Assembly: GCF_000359745.1 (NCBI RefSeq)
Contig: NZ_AQHN01000006.1
Location: 1-64,000 of the forward strand
Length of the DNA stretch: 64,000 nt
Direction: 5' to 3'
Source: Rhizobium freirei PRF 81
GTDB lineage: Bacteria; Pseudomonadota; Alphaproteobacteria; Rhizobiales; Rhizobiaceae
Under the pieces are notes generated by a model. The model was not told where the DNA came from. It ran no database searches and saw nothing but the letters and a program-made list of their open reading frames with translations. Shown one piece after another: positions 17,769 to 28,200 of the stretch. Made by a program: the position numbers and the translations under genes. Every line of letters begins with the position of its first letter. The stretch's first letter is position 1.

Positions 17769-17804
17769 GAAAAGCACGCCAGGAAGCATCGAAGGAGTAG
17801 CAAA

Positions 17805-18008
17805 ATGCCCAAGATGAAGACGAAGTCCTCTGCCAAGAAGCGGTTCAAGATCACCGCGACCGGCAAGGTCAAGGCCGCCGCTGCTGGCAAGCGCCACGGC
17901 ATGATCAAGCGTACCAACAAGTTCATTCGCGACGCCCGCGGCACCATGGTTCTCGCAGAACCGGATGGCCGTAAGGTTGTCAAGAACTACTTGCCGAACG
18001 GTCTCTAA
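17805..18008 (+). CDS. rpmI: 50S ribosomal protein L35
   Basis: The 67-residue very basic protein starts [20 protein letters not shown] and contains [10 protein letters not shown], the L35 signature. It belongs to the large ribosomal subunit. A GAAGGAG site lies 8 bases before the ATG at 17805. It is the first gene of the rpmI-rplT operon, 37 bp before rplT. Confidence 0.97.
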   Translation: MPKMKTKSSAKKRFKITATGKVKAAAAGKRHGMIKRTNKFIRDARGTMVLAEPDGRKVVKNYLPNGL

Positions 18009-18045
18009 GACTATTCGTAACGCTATAGACTAAGGAGATCATGAA

Positions 18046-18450
18046 ATGGCACGCGTAAAAAGAGGCGTTACCGCCCACGCCAAGCACAAGAAGGTTCTGA
18101 AGGCAGCCAAGGGCTTCTATGGCCGCCGCAAGAACACCATCCGCACAGCCAAGGCCGCTGTCGATCGTTCCAAGCAGTACGCTTATCGCGACCGCAAGGT
18201 TAACAAGCGCAACTTCCGCGCCCTCTGGATCCAGCGTATCAACGCTGCCGTCCGCGAACACGGCCTGACCTACGGCCGCTTCATCGACGGCCTGACCAAG
18301 GCTGGCATCGAAGTTGACCGCAAGGTTCTTTCCGACATGGCGATCCATGAGTCGGAAGCTTTCGGTGCGCTCGTTGCTGCTTCGAAGAAGGCACTTGAGT
18401 ACCTCAAGGAAGCCGGCACGAAGAACGAGTTCGAAGCAGCCGTTAACTAA
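18046..18450 (+). CDS. rplT: 50S ribosomal protein L20
   Basis: The 134-residue basic protein starts [19 protein letters not shown] and includes [15 protein letters not shown] and the [22 protein letters not shown] region, all diagnostic of L20. It is needed early in 50S assembly and is known as the autogenous repressor of this operon in other bacteria. AAGGAG precedes the ATG. A strong terminator follows 35 bases after the stop. Confidence 0.98.
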   Translation: MARVKRGVTAHAKHKKVLKAAKGFYGRRKNTIRTAKAAVDRSKQYAYRDRKVNKRNFRALWIQRINAAVREHGLTYGRFIDGLTKAGIEVDRKVLSDMAIHESEAFGALVAASKKALEYLKEAGTKNEFEAAVN

Positions 18451-18485
18451 CGCTGCCTCGCACGTCTTTCGTAAATTCATTATGA

Positions 18486-18524
18486 AACCCGCGCTGGCGA
18501 AACCGGCGCGGGTTTTGTGTTTTG
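18486..18524 (+). terminator. Terminator after rplT
   Basis: AACCCGCGC (18486-18494) and GCGCGGGTT (18506-18514) form a perfect 9-bp stem with an 11-base loop, followed by TTGTGTTTT. It ends the rpmI-rplT transcript and separates it from pheST. Confidence 0.88.
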
Positions 18525-18602
18525 CAGCATATGCATTCCATCGTGTCAGGCTGTCTTGTCGGGCGAAACTCGAAAAACAGTCGCGCATCGGGCGAAAGAT
18601 GC

Positions 18603-18718
18603 TAGAGCGTGATGCCGAAAAGTGTAGTCGGTTTTCGGACGACATCACGCTCTACTTCTTTGATTCTAGAGCGGATTCAGATTTTAGATCGAACAGATCT
18701 AAAATCATCCGCCTCTAG
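18603..18718. repeat. Double-hairpin intergenic repeat
   Basis: Two adjacent palindromes are present. The first runs from TAGAGCGTGATG (18603-18614) to its complement CATCACGCTCTA (18643-18654). The second runs from CTAGAGCGGAT to its near-complement at 18706-18717 and contains an inner TTTTAGATC/GATCTAAAA pair. Both begin with TAGAGCG, as do the other dispersed repeats of the window. They may act as processing or termination sites in the rplT-pheS gap. The 170 bases from here to pheS show no further gene. Confidence 0.75.
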
Positions 18719-18889
18719 GGACCGCATTCTCGGCGTGTTTTTGTCATTTGCCAGGTTGATTGGCCGCTTGCACATGGATAGTGATCTGCAGCGCCTCATC
18801 GTTGCCACAAGCTGTCTGATGTGGGCGTTCATCCATTATTCCGCGGAATGAGCGGCGTTCCATGCCCGCCGCCCGCAAGGCAGGATCAG

Positions 18890-19972
18890 ATGACGGAACT
18901 CGTAACACTCGAAACCCAACTCATGGCCGAGGTGGCCGCGGCAACCGACGAGCAGTCGATCGAAGCCGTAAGGGTCGCCGCGCTCGGCAAGAAGGGCTCG
19001 GTTTCGGAACTGCTGAAGACGCTGGGCGCGATGTCGCCGGAAGAGCGGCAGACACGCGGCGCGGCGATCAACGCTCTCAAGAATTCCGTCACCGACGCGA
19101 TCAATGCCCGTAAGGGCGCGCTGCGCGATGCCGCGATCGATGCGAAGCTGAAGGCAGAGACCGTTGATGTCAGCCTGCCGGTCCGCTCTTCGCCGGCCGA
19201 ACGCGGCCGCATCCATCCCATTAGCCAGATCGTCGACGAAATCACCGCCATCTTCGGCGACATGGGCTTCTCGATCGCCGAAGGTCCCGATGTCGAGACC
19301 GACTATTATAACTTCACGGCGCTGAACTTCCCGGAAGGGCACCCGGCGCGCGAGATGCACGACACCTTCTTCTTCCAGCCGGACGAAAAGGGTGAGCGCA
19401 AGGTGCTGCGCACGCACACCTCGCCGGTGCAGGTGCGCACCATGGAAGCGCAAAAGCCGCCGATCCGCATCATCATTCCCGGCAAGACCTACCGTCAGGA
19501 TAGCGACGCCACGCATTCGCCGATGTTCCATCAGGTCGAAGGCCTCGTCATCGACAAGACGGCCAATGTCGGCAACATCCGCTGGGTGCTGGAAGAATTC
19601 TGCAAGACCTTCTTCGAGGTCGACAATGTGACGATGCGCTTCCGCCCGTCGTTCTTCCCGTTCACGGAACCGTCCTTCGAGGTCGATATCCAGTGCGACC
19701 GCTCCGGCCCGATCGTCAAGTTCGGCGAGGGCACCGACTGGATGGAAATCCTCGGCTGCGGCATGGTGCATCCGAATGTGCTGCGCCACGGCGGCCTCGA
19801 TCCGGACGAATATCAGGGCTTTGCCTGGGGCATGGGCCTCGACCGCATTGCCATGCTGAAATACGGCATGCCCGACCTGCGCGACTTCTTCAACGCCGAT
19901 GTCCGCTGGATGAACCACTATGGCTTCCGCCCGCTCGATATGCCGACCCTGTTCGGCGGTCTGAGCGCGTAA
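18890..19972 (+). CDS. pheS: Phenylalanyl-tRNA synthetase alpha subunit
   Basis: The 360-residue protein has an N-terminal coiled-coil tRNA-binding region (about 1-90) and a class II aminoacyl-tRNA synthetase core. Motif 2 is visible in [21 protein letters not shown], and motif 3 in [20 protein letters not shown] with the ATP-binding Arg. It forms an alpha2-beta2 enzyme with PheT that charges tRNA-Phe. ATG 18890 is chosen on length and the nearby AAGGCAGGA; an upstream frame extends to 18821 without family similarity. pheT follows after 16 bp. Confidence 0.97.
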   Translation: MTELVTLETQLMAEVAAATDEQSIEAVRVAALGKKGSVSELLKTLGAMSPEERQTRGAAINALKNSVTDAINARKGALRDAAIDAKLKAETVDVSLPVRSSPAERGRIHPISQIVDEITAIFGDMGFSIAEGPDVETDYYNFTALNFPEGHPAREMHDTFFFQPDEKGERKVLRTHTSPVQVRTMEAQKPPIRIIIPGKTYRQDSDATHSPMFHQVEGLVIDKTANVGNIRWVLEEFCKTFFEVDNVTMRFRPSFFPFTEPSFEVDIQCDRSGPIVKFGEGTDWMEILGCGMVHPNVLRHGGLDPDEYQGFAWGMGLDRIAMLKYGMPDLRDFFNADVRWMNHYGFRPLDMPTLFGGLSA

Positions 19973-19988
19973 GGAAGGGATAAAGCAC

Positions 19989-22412
19989 ATGAAATTCACA
20001 CTCTCCTGGCTGAAAGAGCACCTGCAAACCGACGCCACGCTCGACGAGATCTGCGCACGCCTGACGATGATCGGGCTGGAAGTGGAAGAGGTCGACGACA
20101 AGGCCGCGTTCAAGCCCTTCGTCATCGCCAAGGTTCTCTCGGCCGAAAAGCATCCGCAGGCCGATCGCCTGAAGGTGCTGATGGTCGACACCGGCAGCGG
20201 CGCGCCCGTTCAGGTCGTCTGCGGCGCGCCGAATGCCCGCGCCGGCCTCGTCGGCGCCTTCGCGGCGCCCGGCACCTATGTTCCCGGCATCGACGTGACG
20301 CTTGCCATCGGCAACATCCGCGGCGTCGAGAGCCGCGGCATGATGTGCTCGGAAAAGGAGCTGGAAATCTCCGACAGCCATGACGGCATCATCGACTTGC
20401 CTGAAGATGCGCCTGTCGGCACGAGCTTTGCCGCCTATGCCGGCCTCGACGATCCGATGATCGAGATCAACCTGACGCCGAACCGCCCGGACTGCACCGG
20501 CGTCTACGGCATCGCCCGCGATCTTGCCGCATCCGGCCTCGGCACGTTGAAGCCGCGCCTGACGCCAACCTTCGCTGTCGACGGTGATACGCCGACCGGG
20601 CTGAAGATCGAGCTGGATGACGAGCGGCTCTGCCCCGGCTTTGCGCTTCGCCTCGTGCGCGGCGTCAAGAACGGCCCGAGCCCGAAGTGGATGCAGCAGC
20701 GTCTGCTCGCCATCGGTCTGCGCCCGATCAGCGCGCTGGTCGACATCACCAACTACATGACCTTCGACCAGGGTCGGCCGATGCACGTCTTCGACGCCGC
20801 CAAGGTCAAGGGCAATCTGGTCGTGCGTCGCGCCAAGGACGGCGAAATCGTGCTGGCGCTGGACGAGCGCGAGTACAAGCTCAACCCGAGCAATGTCGTC
20901 ATTTCCGATGACGATGGCGTCGAGTCGATCGGCGGCATCATGGGCGGCGAACACTCAGGCTGCGACGAGAACACCACGGATGTGCTGATCGAGTCCGCAC
21001 TCTGGGATCCGATGAACATCGCCAAGAGCGGCCGCAGCCTCGGCATCATCACCGATGCGCGCTATCGTTTCGAGCGCGGCGCCGATCCGGAATATATGGT
21101 GCCCGGCCTCGAGCGCACCACGGAACTGGTGCTGGCTTGCTGCGGTGGCACGGCTGCCAAGGCCCGCGTCGAAGGCTACAAGGGCTATGACGCCAAGGTC
21201 GTCGATTTCCCGCTGTCGGAAGTCAAGCGCCTGACCGGCCTCGAAGTCTCGGCTGACGAAAGCAAATCCATCCTGACGAAGCTCGGCTTCTCGGTTTCCG
21301 GTTCGGGCGAGCGTATCTCGGTCGCCGTTCCCTCCTGGCGTCCGGATGTCGACGGCAAGGCCGATCTCGTCGAAGAGATCATGCGCATCCACGGCGTCGA
21401 CAACATCAAGCCGCAGCCGCTTACCAGCCATGGCGCCGTCAACGGCAAGATCCTGACGACGCTGCAGATCCGCACGCGCACTGCCAAGCGTGCGCTTGCC
21501 TCGCGCGGCATGCTGGAAGCCGTCACCTGGTCCTTCATCTCCGAAGATCAGGCCAAGCTCTTCGGCGGCGGCTCCAACGCGCTGAAGCTCGCCAATCCGA
21601 TCGCCGCCGACATGTCCGACATGCGTCCCTCGTTGCTGCCGGGCCTGCTGTCGGCCGTGCAACGCAATGCTGACAAGGGCTATGGCGATGTGGCGATCTT
21701 CGAAGTCTCCGGCACCTATGAAAACGACACGCCCGAAGGCCAGCGTCGCGTAGCCGGCGGCATCCGCCGTGGCACGGCAACGCTCACCGGCGCCGGCCGC
21801 ATGTGGTCGAACGCCGCCAAGGGTGGCGGCAAGCCGGTCGACGTCTTTGACGCCAAGGCCGATGCGTTGGCGGTGCTCGAAGCCTGCGGCCTGCCGATGG
21901 GCAATATCCAGATCGAGCAGGGCGGTCCCGCCTGGTATCATCCCGGTCGTTCCGGCACCATCAAGATGGGTCCGAAGGTCGTGCTCGGCTATTTCGGCGA
22001 ATTCCATCCGAAGACGCTGGAAGCGCTCGACGTGTCAGGCGCGCTCGCCGGCTTCGAAGTCTATGTCGATGCCATGCCCGAACCGAAGAAGAAGGCGACC
22101 CGCACCAAGCCGGCGCTGGAACTTTCTCCCTTCCAGGCCGTCAAGCGCGACTTCGCCTTCGTGGTCGACAAGTCGGTGGAAGCCGGCGCCATCGTCCGCG
22201 CCGCCGCCGGTGCCGACCGCAAGCTGGTAACCGGCGTCAACGTCTTCGACATTTTCGAGGGCGCATCGCTCGGCGAAGGCAAGAAGTCGATTGCGATCGA
22301 GGTACAGATCCAGCCGGCCGATCGCACGCTCACCGACGAGGATTTCGAGGCGCTGACGCAGAAGATCGTCGCCAACGTCACGAAGTCGACGGGCGGGATG
22401 TTGAGAGGGTAA
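19989..22412 (+). CDS. pheT: Phenylalanyl-tRNA synthetase beta subunit
   Basis: The 807-residue protein has the full domain order: N-terminal B1 segment [12 protein letters not shown], an OB-fold tRNA-binding domain (about 40-150, with [11 protein letters not shown]), the B3/B4 domain used in editing (about 210-390), B5, a class II-like core, and a C-terminal ferredoxin-fold anticodon-binding domain ([19 protein letters not shown] to the end). An AAGGAAGG site precedes the ATG. It is co-transcribed with pheS. A MITE-like repeat begins 42 bases after its stop. Confidence 0.97.
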   Translation: MKFTLSWLKEHLQTDATLDEICARLTMIGLEVEEVDDKAAFKPFVIAKVLSAEKHPQADRLKVLMVDTGSGAPVQVVCGAPNARAGLVGAFAAPGTYVPGIDVTLAIGNIRGVESRGMMCSEKELEISDSHDGIIDLPEDAPVGTSFAAYAGLDDPMIEINLTPNRPDCTGVYGIARDLAASGLGTLKPRLTPTFAVDGDTPTGLKIELDDERLCPGFALRLVRGVKNGPSPKWMQQRLLAIGLRPISALVDITNYMTFDQGRPMHVFDAAKVKGNLVVRRAKDGEIVLALDEREYKLNPSNVVISDDDGVESIGGIMGGEHSGCDENTTDVLIESALWDPMNIAKSGRSLGIITDARYRFERGADPEYMVPGLERTTELVLACCGGTAAKARVEGYKGYDAKVVDFPLSEVKRLTGLEVSADESKSILTKLGFSVSGSGERISVAVPSWRPDVDGKADLVEEIMRIHGVDNIKPQPLTSHGAVNGKILTTLQIRTRTAKRALASRGMLEAVTWSFISEDQAKLFGGGSNALKLANPIAADMSDMRPSLLPGLLSAVQRNADKGYGDVAIFEVSGTYENDTPEGQRRVAGGIRRGTATLTGAGRMWSNAAKGGGKPVDVFDAKADALAVLEACGLPMGNIQIEQGGPAWYHPGRSGTIKMGPKVVLGYFGEFHPKTLEALDVSGALAGFEVYVDAMPEPKKKATRTKPALELSPFQAVKRDFAFVVDKSVEAGAIVRAAAGADRKLVTGVNVFDIFEGASLGEGKKSIAIEVQIQPADRTLTDEDFEALTQKIVANVTKSTGGMLRG

Positions 22413-22453
22413 GTCGTCTTATCGGCGGCATTTGCGCTTGCCGATGTTGCGAG

Positions 22454-22644
22454 ACCCCCCTCTGTCACTATCGGGACATCTCCCCCATAAGGGGGGAGAT
22501 CGTTGGGAGTTCGCCGCTTATCTGGGGCGAAACAATAAGCTGCAGTCTCTGCGGACTCGATATTTGCTTGGGGCGAGCGGGTTCCACGAGTTACCAATCT
22601 CCCCCCTTGTGGGGGAGATGTCCCGATAGGGACAGAGGGGGGTA
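22454..22644 (+). repeat. MITE-like repeat, copy B (~190 bp)
   Basis: Ends are CCCCCCTCTGTC and GACAGAGGGGGGTA, with inner hairpins ACATCTCCCCC/GGGGGAGAT near each end. The whole element aligns with the reverse complement of the repeat at 9594-9784 and has about the same length, with scattered substitutions in the middle. It lies between the convergent pheT and NTF2-like genes and holds no gene. Confidence 0.85.
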
Positions 22645-22690
22645 TCAGACCCTCGGCACGCACAATTGTCGGTTTCGTGATAGGCATCAT

Positions 22691-23050
22691 CTACCGATGC
22701 AGATGATAGACCTTGTTGACGATGCTCCATCGTCCTCCGATCTTCACCAATGACAGATAATCTGAAAACTTCATGCCGGCGAATTCGTCGACGACCTTGA
22801 CGCAGGCGGCATCGCCTTCGATGTCGATCAGTTCGATCTCCATGAAGGGTATTGTGCCGGGCGGGGCGCTGCCTTCCTCCACGATCGCGGTGATGAATTC
22901 ATCCCGCGTCATCCATTCGACCGCGCCCTGATAATTACCGATGATATCAGCTCGCGGATGCAGTGCCTTGCGCAATGCCGGCTCATTCGCGAATGCCATA
23001 CCATCGACATAGAGGTGAACAACCGCGCGGATTGCCTGCTCTTCCGACAT
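22691..23050 (-). CDS. NTF2-like protein (putative lumazine-binding / SnoaL-type fold)
   Basis: The 119-residue protein resembles the Lumazine_bd_2 group of the NTF2-like superfamily: an N-terminal helix (EEQAIRAVVHLYVDGM), ALRKALHPRADIIG, then strands with EIELIDIEGDAACVKV and a final DYLSLVKIGGRWSIVNKVYH. Such proteins form a cone-shaped barrel that binds small ligands or acts as a minor enzyme. ATG 23050 is preferred because GAGGAATGG precedes it. The function is unknown. Confidence 0.8.
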   Translation of the reverse strand: MSEEQAIRAVVHLYVDGMAFANEPALRKALHPRADIIGNYQGAVEWMTRDEFITAIVEEGSAPPGTIPFMEIELIDIEGDAACVKVVDEFAGMKFSDYLSLVKIGGRWSIVNKVYHLHR

Positions 23051-23143
23051 CTCGCCATTCCTCGTTTGAGTTATGTCTAAGATAACATAGACGATACCGG
23101 CTGACAAAAATGCGACGGCGTGATCGCAATGATGTGACGGCTC

Positions 23144-25231
23144 TTACTCGACGAAAACCCGCACGCTGGCGGCGCGGCCGGCCGCATCGATGACGGTCAG
23201 CGTGGAATAGCCGGCGCCATCGGGCGTCCACTGGTTGGTGCGGCGGCGCGAAAGTTCCGGCAGCGGCTTGCCATTGGCCAGCCATCGGAATGGCGCCCGC
23301 CCGCCCTGCAGCTTCAGCGCCAGCGGCGCGATCTGATCGGCGCCGCTGCCTGCCCCGAGATCGACGCGCGCGCCTTCGGGCGGATAGACGATCTGCGGCG
23401 CCGGCTCGCGGCTCGACGCGGCCAGCAGCCCGGCGGCGGTCACGGAGAAGCGGCGCTGGCTGATGGGCAGCTCGGTTGCGGCGATGCGCACCGCGCCCAT
23501 GGGAGGCGGAGGGAAGGAGGTAATGGCGACGCCCGATTTGGCGAAGGCTTCGAACAGGATGGGTGCCGCCGAAATATAGCCCGCCAGCCCCGGCACGGCG
23601 CCGTTATCCGGCCGACCGACCCAGACGCCAAGCACATGCGCGCCGTCATAGCCGATCGACCACGCGTCGCGATTGCCGTAGCTGGTGCCGGTCTTGTAGG
23701 CGATGCCGAGCTGCTTGCTGCCGCGCGGCGCGATGATGTCGGAGAGAATGTCGGTGATGTTCCAGACCGCGACCGGCTCCATCAGCGGCTCGCCTTCGAT
23801 CGGCCCCGGCTCGTCCTGAACGCCGTCGCCGATCCGCATCGCCTTGCCGCGATTGGCAAGCCCGGCATAGAGCTGCACGAGGTCCTTGAGGGTGACGCCG
23901 ACGCCACCAAGGCCGATGGCGAGGCCCGGCGCTTCGTTCGGCGGCAGCTTCGGCTTCACCTCGGCGCGGCGGAAGCGCACCAGCAGCCTCGTCGGCCCGA
24001 CAGCGTCCAGCAGGCGCACGGCCGGTACGTTGAGCGACAGCTGCAGTGCCTGGCGCACGGTCACATCGCCCTGGTAGCTCATATCGAAATTGCGCGGACG
24101 ATAGCCGTAGAAATCGGCGGGGCGATCCTCGATGATCGTTTCCTGCGCGACATAGCCCTGCTCGAAAGCCAGCCCATAGATGAAAGGCTTCAGCGTCGAG
24201 CCGGGCGAGCGCAGCACACGAGTCATGTCGACCCAGCCCGAGCGGCTGGAATCGAAATAATTGGCCGAGCCGACCTCGCCGATGATCTCGCCGGTCCTGG
24301 CATCGGCCATGATCATGGCCACCGACACTTTCGGCCCGAGCCGCTTTGCAGCCGCATCGGCGACTGCTTCCAGCCCCTGCTGCACATTGCGCCGCAGAGT
24401 GGTTCGATGCTGGATGACGCCGGGCTGTTTCTTGAGAGCCAGTTCGGCAAGATGCGCTGCAAAAGCCGGCAGTTGCCGCCGGTCGGCCGGGATGGGCGTC
24501 AGGGCGGCCCGCTCCGCTTCCCCCTCGCCAATGATGGTGGCCACGGCGGCGCGCTCGAGCACGCGATGGCGGGCAGCCTGCGCGGTTGCAAGGTTTCTGT
24601 CCGGCCGGCGTTTTTCCGGCAACTGCGGTAGAGCGACGAGAAGGGCCGATTGCGCCACACTCAGATGGCGTGGCTCCTTGCCGAAGTAAGCAAGGCTTGC
24701 CGCGCGCACGCCCTCCAGATTGCCGCCATAGGGCGCGTGTGTCAGGTAGAGATCTAGGATCTGTTCCTTGCTGAGCCGGCGCTCGATCTGGATAGCACGG
24801 ACAATCTGCAAGAGCTTTGCCGTTACCGACCGCTCGCTGCGCGGCTCGATCAGGCGCGCCACCTGCATGGAGAGCGTCGAACCGCCCGAGACGATGCGGC
24901 CATGCGTCACGAGCTGCACGAAGGCGCGGCCGATCGCTATCGGATCGACGCCGTGGTGATCGTAGAAGCGCCGGTCCTCATAGGCGACCAGCATGCGCAG
25001 ATATTGCGGATCGACATCGGCAACGTCTGTCTTCAGCCGCCAGCGCCCCTCCGGCGTGGCGAAGGCGCGCAAGAGATCGCCATTGGCATCGAGCACCTCG
25101 GCCGAGACGATGCGGGCATTGTCCAGTGGCGGCGGAAAGGCTCGGTCCGCAGCCATCAGGCCGAAGACCAGAGCCACCGCCGTCAAGGCAGTGGCTCCAA
25201 CACCAATCGCAATCTTCCATCGTGCCTTCAT
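23144..25231 (-). CDS. pbpC: Penicillin-binding protein 1C (bifunctional peptidoglycan synthase)
   Basis: The 695-residue protein has an N-terminal membrane anchor (about 7-28), a GT51 transglycosylase domain with catalytic Glu85 in AYEDRRFYDHHGVDP, and a transpeptidase domain with SxxK at Ser345 (GSTLK), SLN at 399-401 and KTGTS at 513-517. A C-terminal BiPBP_C domain (about 600-695) is the mark of PBP1C. It polymerises and crosslinks peptidoglycan in the periplasm. It lies 8 bp downstream of the alpha-2-macroglobulin gene on the same strand, an association seen in many Gram-negative bacteria, so the two probably act together in envelope repair and defence against proteases. Confidence 0.95.
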   Translation of the reverse strand: MKARWKIAIGVGATALTAVALVFGLMAADRAFPPPLDNARIVSAEVLDANGDLLRAFATPEGRWRLKTDVADVDPQYLRMLVAYEDRRFYDHHGVDPIAIGRAFVQLVTHGRIVSGGSTLSMQVARLIEPRSERSVTAKLLQIVRAIQIERRLSKEQILDLYLTHAPYGGNLEGVRAASLAYFGKEPRHLSVAQSALLVALPQLPEKRRPDRNLATAQAARHRVLERAAVATIIGEGEAERAALTPIPADRRQLPAFAAHLAELALKKQPGVIQHRTTLRRNVQQGLEAVADAAAKRLGPKVSVAMIMADARTGEIIGEVGSANYFDSSRSGWVDMTRVLRSPGSTLKPFIYGLAFEQGYVAQETIIEDRPADFYGYRPRNFDMSYQGDVTVRQALQLSLNVPAVRLLDAVGPTRLLVRFRRAEVKPKLPPNEAPGLAIGLGGVGVTLKDLVQLYAGLANRGKAMRIGDGVQDEPGPIEGEPLMEPVAVWNITDILSDIIAPRGSKQLGIAYKTGTSYGNRDAWSIGYDGAHVLGVWVGRPDNGAVPGLAGYISAAPILFEAFAKSGVAITSFPPPPMGAVRIAATELPISQRRFSVTAAGLLAASSREPAPQIVYPPEGARVDLGAGSGADQIAPLALKLQGGRAPFRWLANGKPLPELSRRRTNQWTPDGAGYSTLTVIDAAGRAASVRVFVE

Positions 25232-25239
25232 CGCTGCAC

Positions 25240-28200
25240 TTACTGCTGGGCGGCCAGCACCTCCATGCGGCCCATCGCCGTGCGGGCCGAGAACTGCGGA
25301 CGATACATGTCCTCGACGCTTGCGGCCGGATGGTCGTAGACGCCCGGTGTCACGGCGCGCACGACATAGGCGAAGCTCAGGTCGCGGTTCGCGCCGTCGG
25401 TCTGGTCGAAGGCGGCGACGAAGCGATCGTAGCGGAATTCGACATGGGCGGGCTGCACGTCGCTCAGCCAGTCGAAATTCGACAGCTGGGCGCTGCTGAC
25501 GATGCTCGGATTGTCGATTTCGAAGCCGGCCGGCAGCAGATCGGTCACCAGAAGGCGCTGCTGCCAGTCATTGTTGCCGATGACGTGCAGCACGACGACA
25601 TAGCGCTCGTTCTGCTGCGCCTGGCTGACATTCGCCTCTTCGCCATCGAGCGTGTAGTACTTGCGCTCGATCTTGAAGCCGTTGCCGCCGGCCGGCAGTG
25701 GCGCAGCCGGAGCGGCGACCGTGGTGACGGCCGCAGACAGCGGCTGGCGCGTCGTGTTGGTGATGGTCAACGGATGGCCCATCAGGGCATCGCCCGACAT
25801 TTGTGCCATGTAGGTGCCGGTATGGGCAGCACCGTTGACGTCGAGCGTCAGGCCGTCATCGCCGTTCTGCAGGGCGCGGGCGGCAAGCAGCATCCAGGTC
25901 TGTTCCTGGGTGCTGGTATATTTCCGGCTCTGCCAATCCTTGGCGACGACGCTGGCGAGATCAGGAATGATCGGCGGCACGGGACGGCTTTCGGCGGCAA
26001 GCGCCAGCACGGCGGCGCCGTCGCGCAGCGACGAACCGTAGTCCGAGCGGGCGAAGCTGACCTTGGTGACAGCCGCCTTCTGCGACATCTGCAGGGCATC
26101 GACGAAGATGTTGCGCGAGCGCTGTGCATCCCCGTAGAGCGCCAGAGCCGCGGCCAGATGCGCCTTGGACAGCGGTGTCGGGAAGTCGTCCAGCATCGTG
26201 TCGGCATAGTAGCGCAGGTCGCTGATCGACGCCTTCTTGTTGCGTGCCAGCACGTAGAGCGCATAGGCGATCTCGTTGCCATTGTCCTTGACGTTGGTAT
26301 TGGCGCTCAGCGCGTTCTGGAGGTTTTCCAGCGCCTGCACCATGGCCTGATCCGGCACATTGTACTTCTGCTCGCGTGCACGGGTCAGGAAGTCGGTCAC
26401 ATAGGCGTCGAGCCAGAGATCGCCCGAGCCCGGGCCCCAGAGACCGAAGCTGCCGGTCGAGGATTGGTAGGACATTTCGCGATAGATGGCGTCCTGCACG
26501 CGCTTGCGGATTTCGGTATCGTCCGCAAGGCCGTTCTTGATCGCCATGTCGCTGAAATAGAGCAGCGGCAGCGCGCTGCTCGCCGTCTGTTCGGCGCAGC
26601 CATAGGGATAGCGGCTGAGGCTCATCAGCAGCGCCGGCACGTCGAAGGCGCTGGAGCGGCTGACATTGACGCTGACCGAAGCGCCGGGCAGCACGCTGTC
26701 GGCGAGAAGTTCTGAATTGACGGTCAGGCTCTTGCCGGGCGCCAGCGCGATGAGACGCCGTTCGGTGAGCGGCAGCTGCGCCGGACGGACGGGGAGGTCG
26801 ACCGACTGATCGAGCGACATGCCTGAAGCATTCGACAGCTTGATCGAAACCGTGCCGTCGCCGGGCTGACCGCCGGTGAGCGGCAGGGTGATGTTGTATT
26901 TGCCGCCGGCCTGCAGGTTGATCTTCTGCTGCGCGGCATTGGCATCCACGCTCACGGCACTGTTGCCCGTGACCGCGAGCGTGTACTCGCCGGCGGGTGA
27001 GTCGGTGTTGGCGACATCGAGCCGCAGGTTGGCCTTGTCTCCAGGTGCGAGGAATTTCGGCAGGCTGGCGGTGACGACGACCGGATCGCGGATAATCGCG
27101 TCCTGCGTCGCATGTCCGACGCCGGCTTTCGACCAGGCCACGGCCATCAGCCGCGCCGTGCCGTTGAACTGCGGGATATCGAAGCTGACACTCGCCTTGC
27201 CGCTGGCATCCAGCTTGATCGGGCCGGAGAAGAAGGCGACGAGCTTTTCCTTCGGCGGGCTTGCCTGCAATGCCGCCTGTCCGCCGTCGCCGCCGGTGCG
27301 CAGCTTGCCGGTCGCGCCGAGCGAGCCGTCGATGAGGCGACCGTAGATATCGCGGATTTCAAGGCCGAGCTGGCGCTGGCCGTAATACCACTCGTCCGGA
27401 GCCGGCGGCTGGTAGCGCGTCAGGTTGAGGATGCCGACATCGACGGCGGCAACCGTGACGTAAGCGTCTTCATTGGTGCCGGCGCCCGATACCTGCACGC
27501 CGATGGTCAACGGTTGACGCGGCAAGGTCTTCTGCGGCGCGTCGAGCTTGATCTGCAGCTTGCGCTCGCCCGGATCGACCAGCGCCCATTTGATGCCGAT
27601 GGCGCGCATCGGCATGCGGCTTTCCTGCGCTTCGCCGGGGCGGAAGAGGGTGGCGGTCAGATAGGTGCCGGCGCCCCAATCGGCTGTGACCGGGATATCG
27701 ACCTCGCCGCCCGTGGCGCCGATATCGGCACTGGTGACCGAAATCAGTGTCTCGGAGCCTGCCGTCACCATCAGCTGGCCGGCATAGCGCGAGGTCACTT
27801 TCAGCTTGGCGGTGTCGCCGACATGGTAGCTTGCCTTGTCGAGCGCGATCTCCAGCGCATCCGGCGTTTCCGTCGACGTGGAGGCGACATACCAGCCGGC
27901 ATTGAATTCGATGCTCGATTCCGGACCGTTGGCATCGGCGGTGGAAACTTCCAGCCGGTAGCGACCCCAGGTGACGGGCATGGAAATTGCCGCGCCGTCC
28001 GTCGTGGCGTTCACCGTGCCGACCGCCACCTGCTTGGTGGACATGATCGGCTCGTATTTCCAGCTATTGCCGTCGCGATACCATTGATAATTGCGCTCGA
28101 CGCTCAGCAGCTTCCAGGTCAGGCCCTGCATGGCCTGCTTCTGACCGTTGGCATCGACAGCGATGACGTGGAAGTTGCCGATGGCATTCTCGCCGAGATC

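Noticed and set aside
18836..20191. 451-residue open frame on the minus strand
   Set aside because: It is antisense to pheS and the start of pheT, both certain genes, and shows no domain.
24817..26715. 632-residue open frame on the plus strand
   Set aside because: It is antisense to the ends of pbpC and the alpha-2-macroglobulin gene and is of shadow type.
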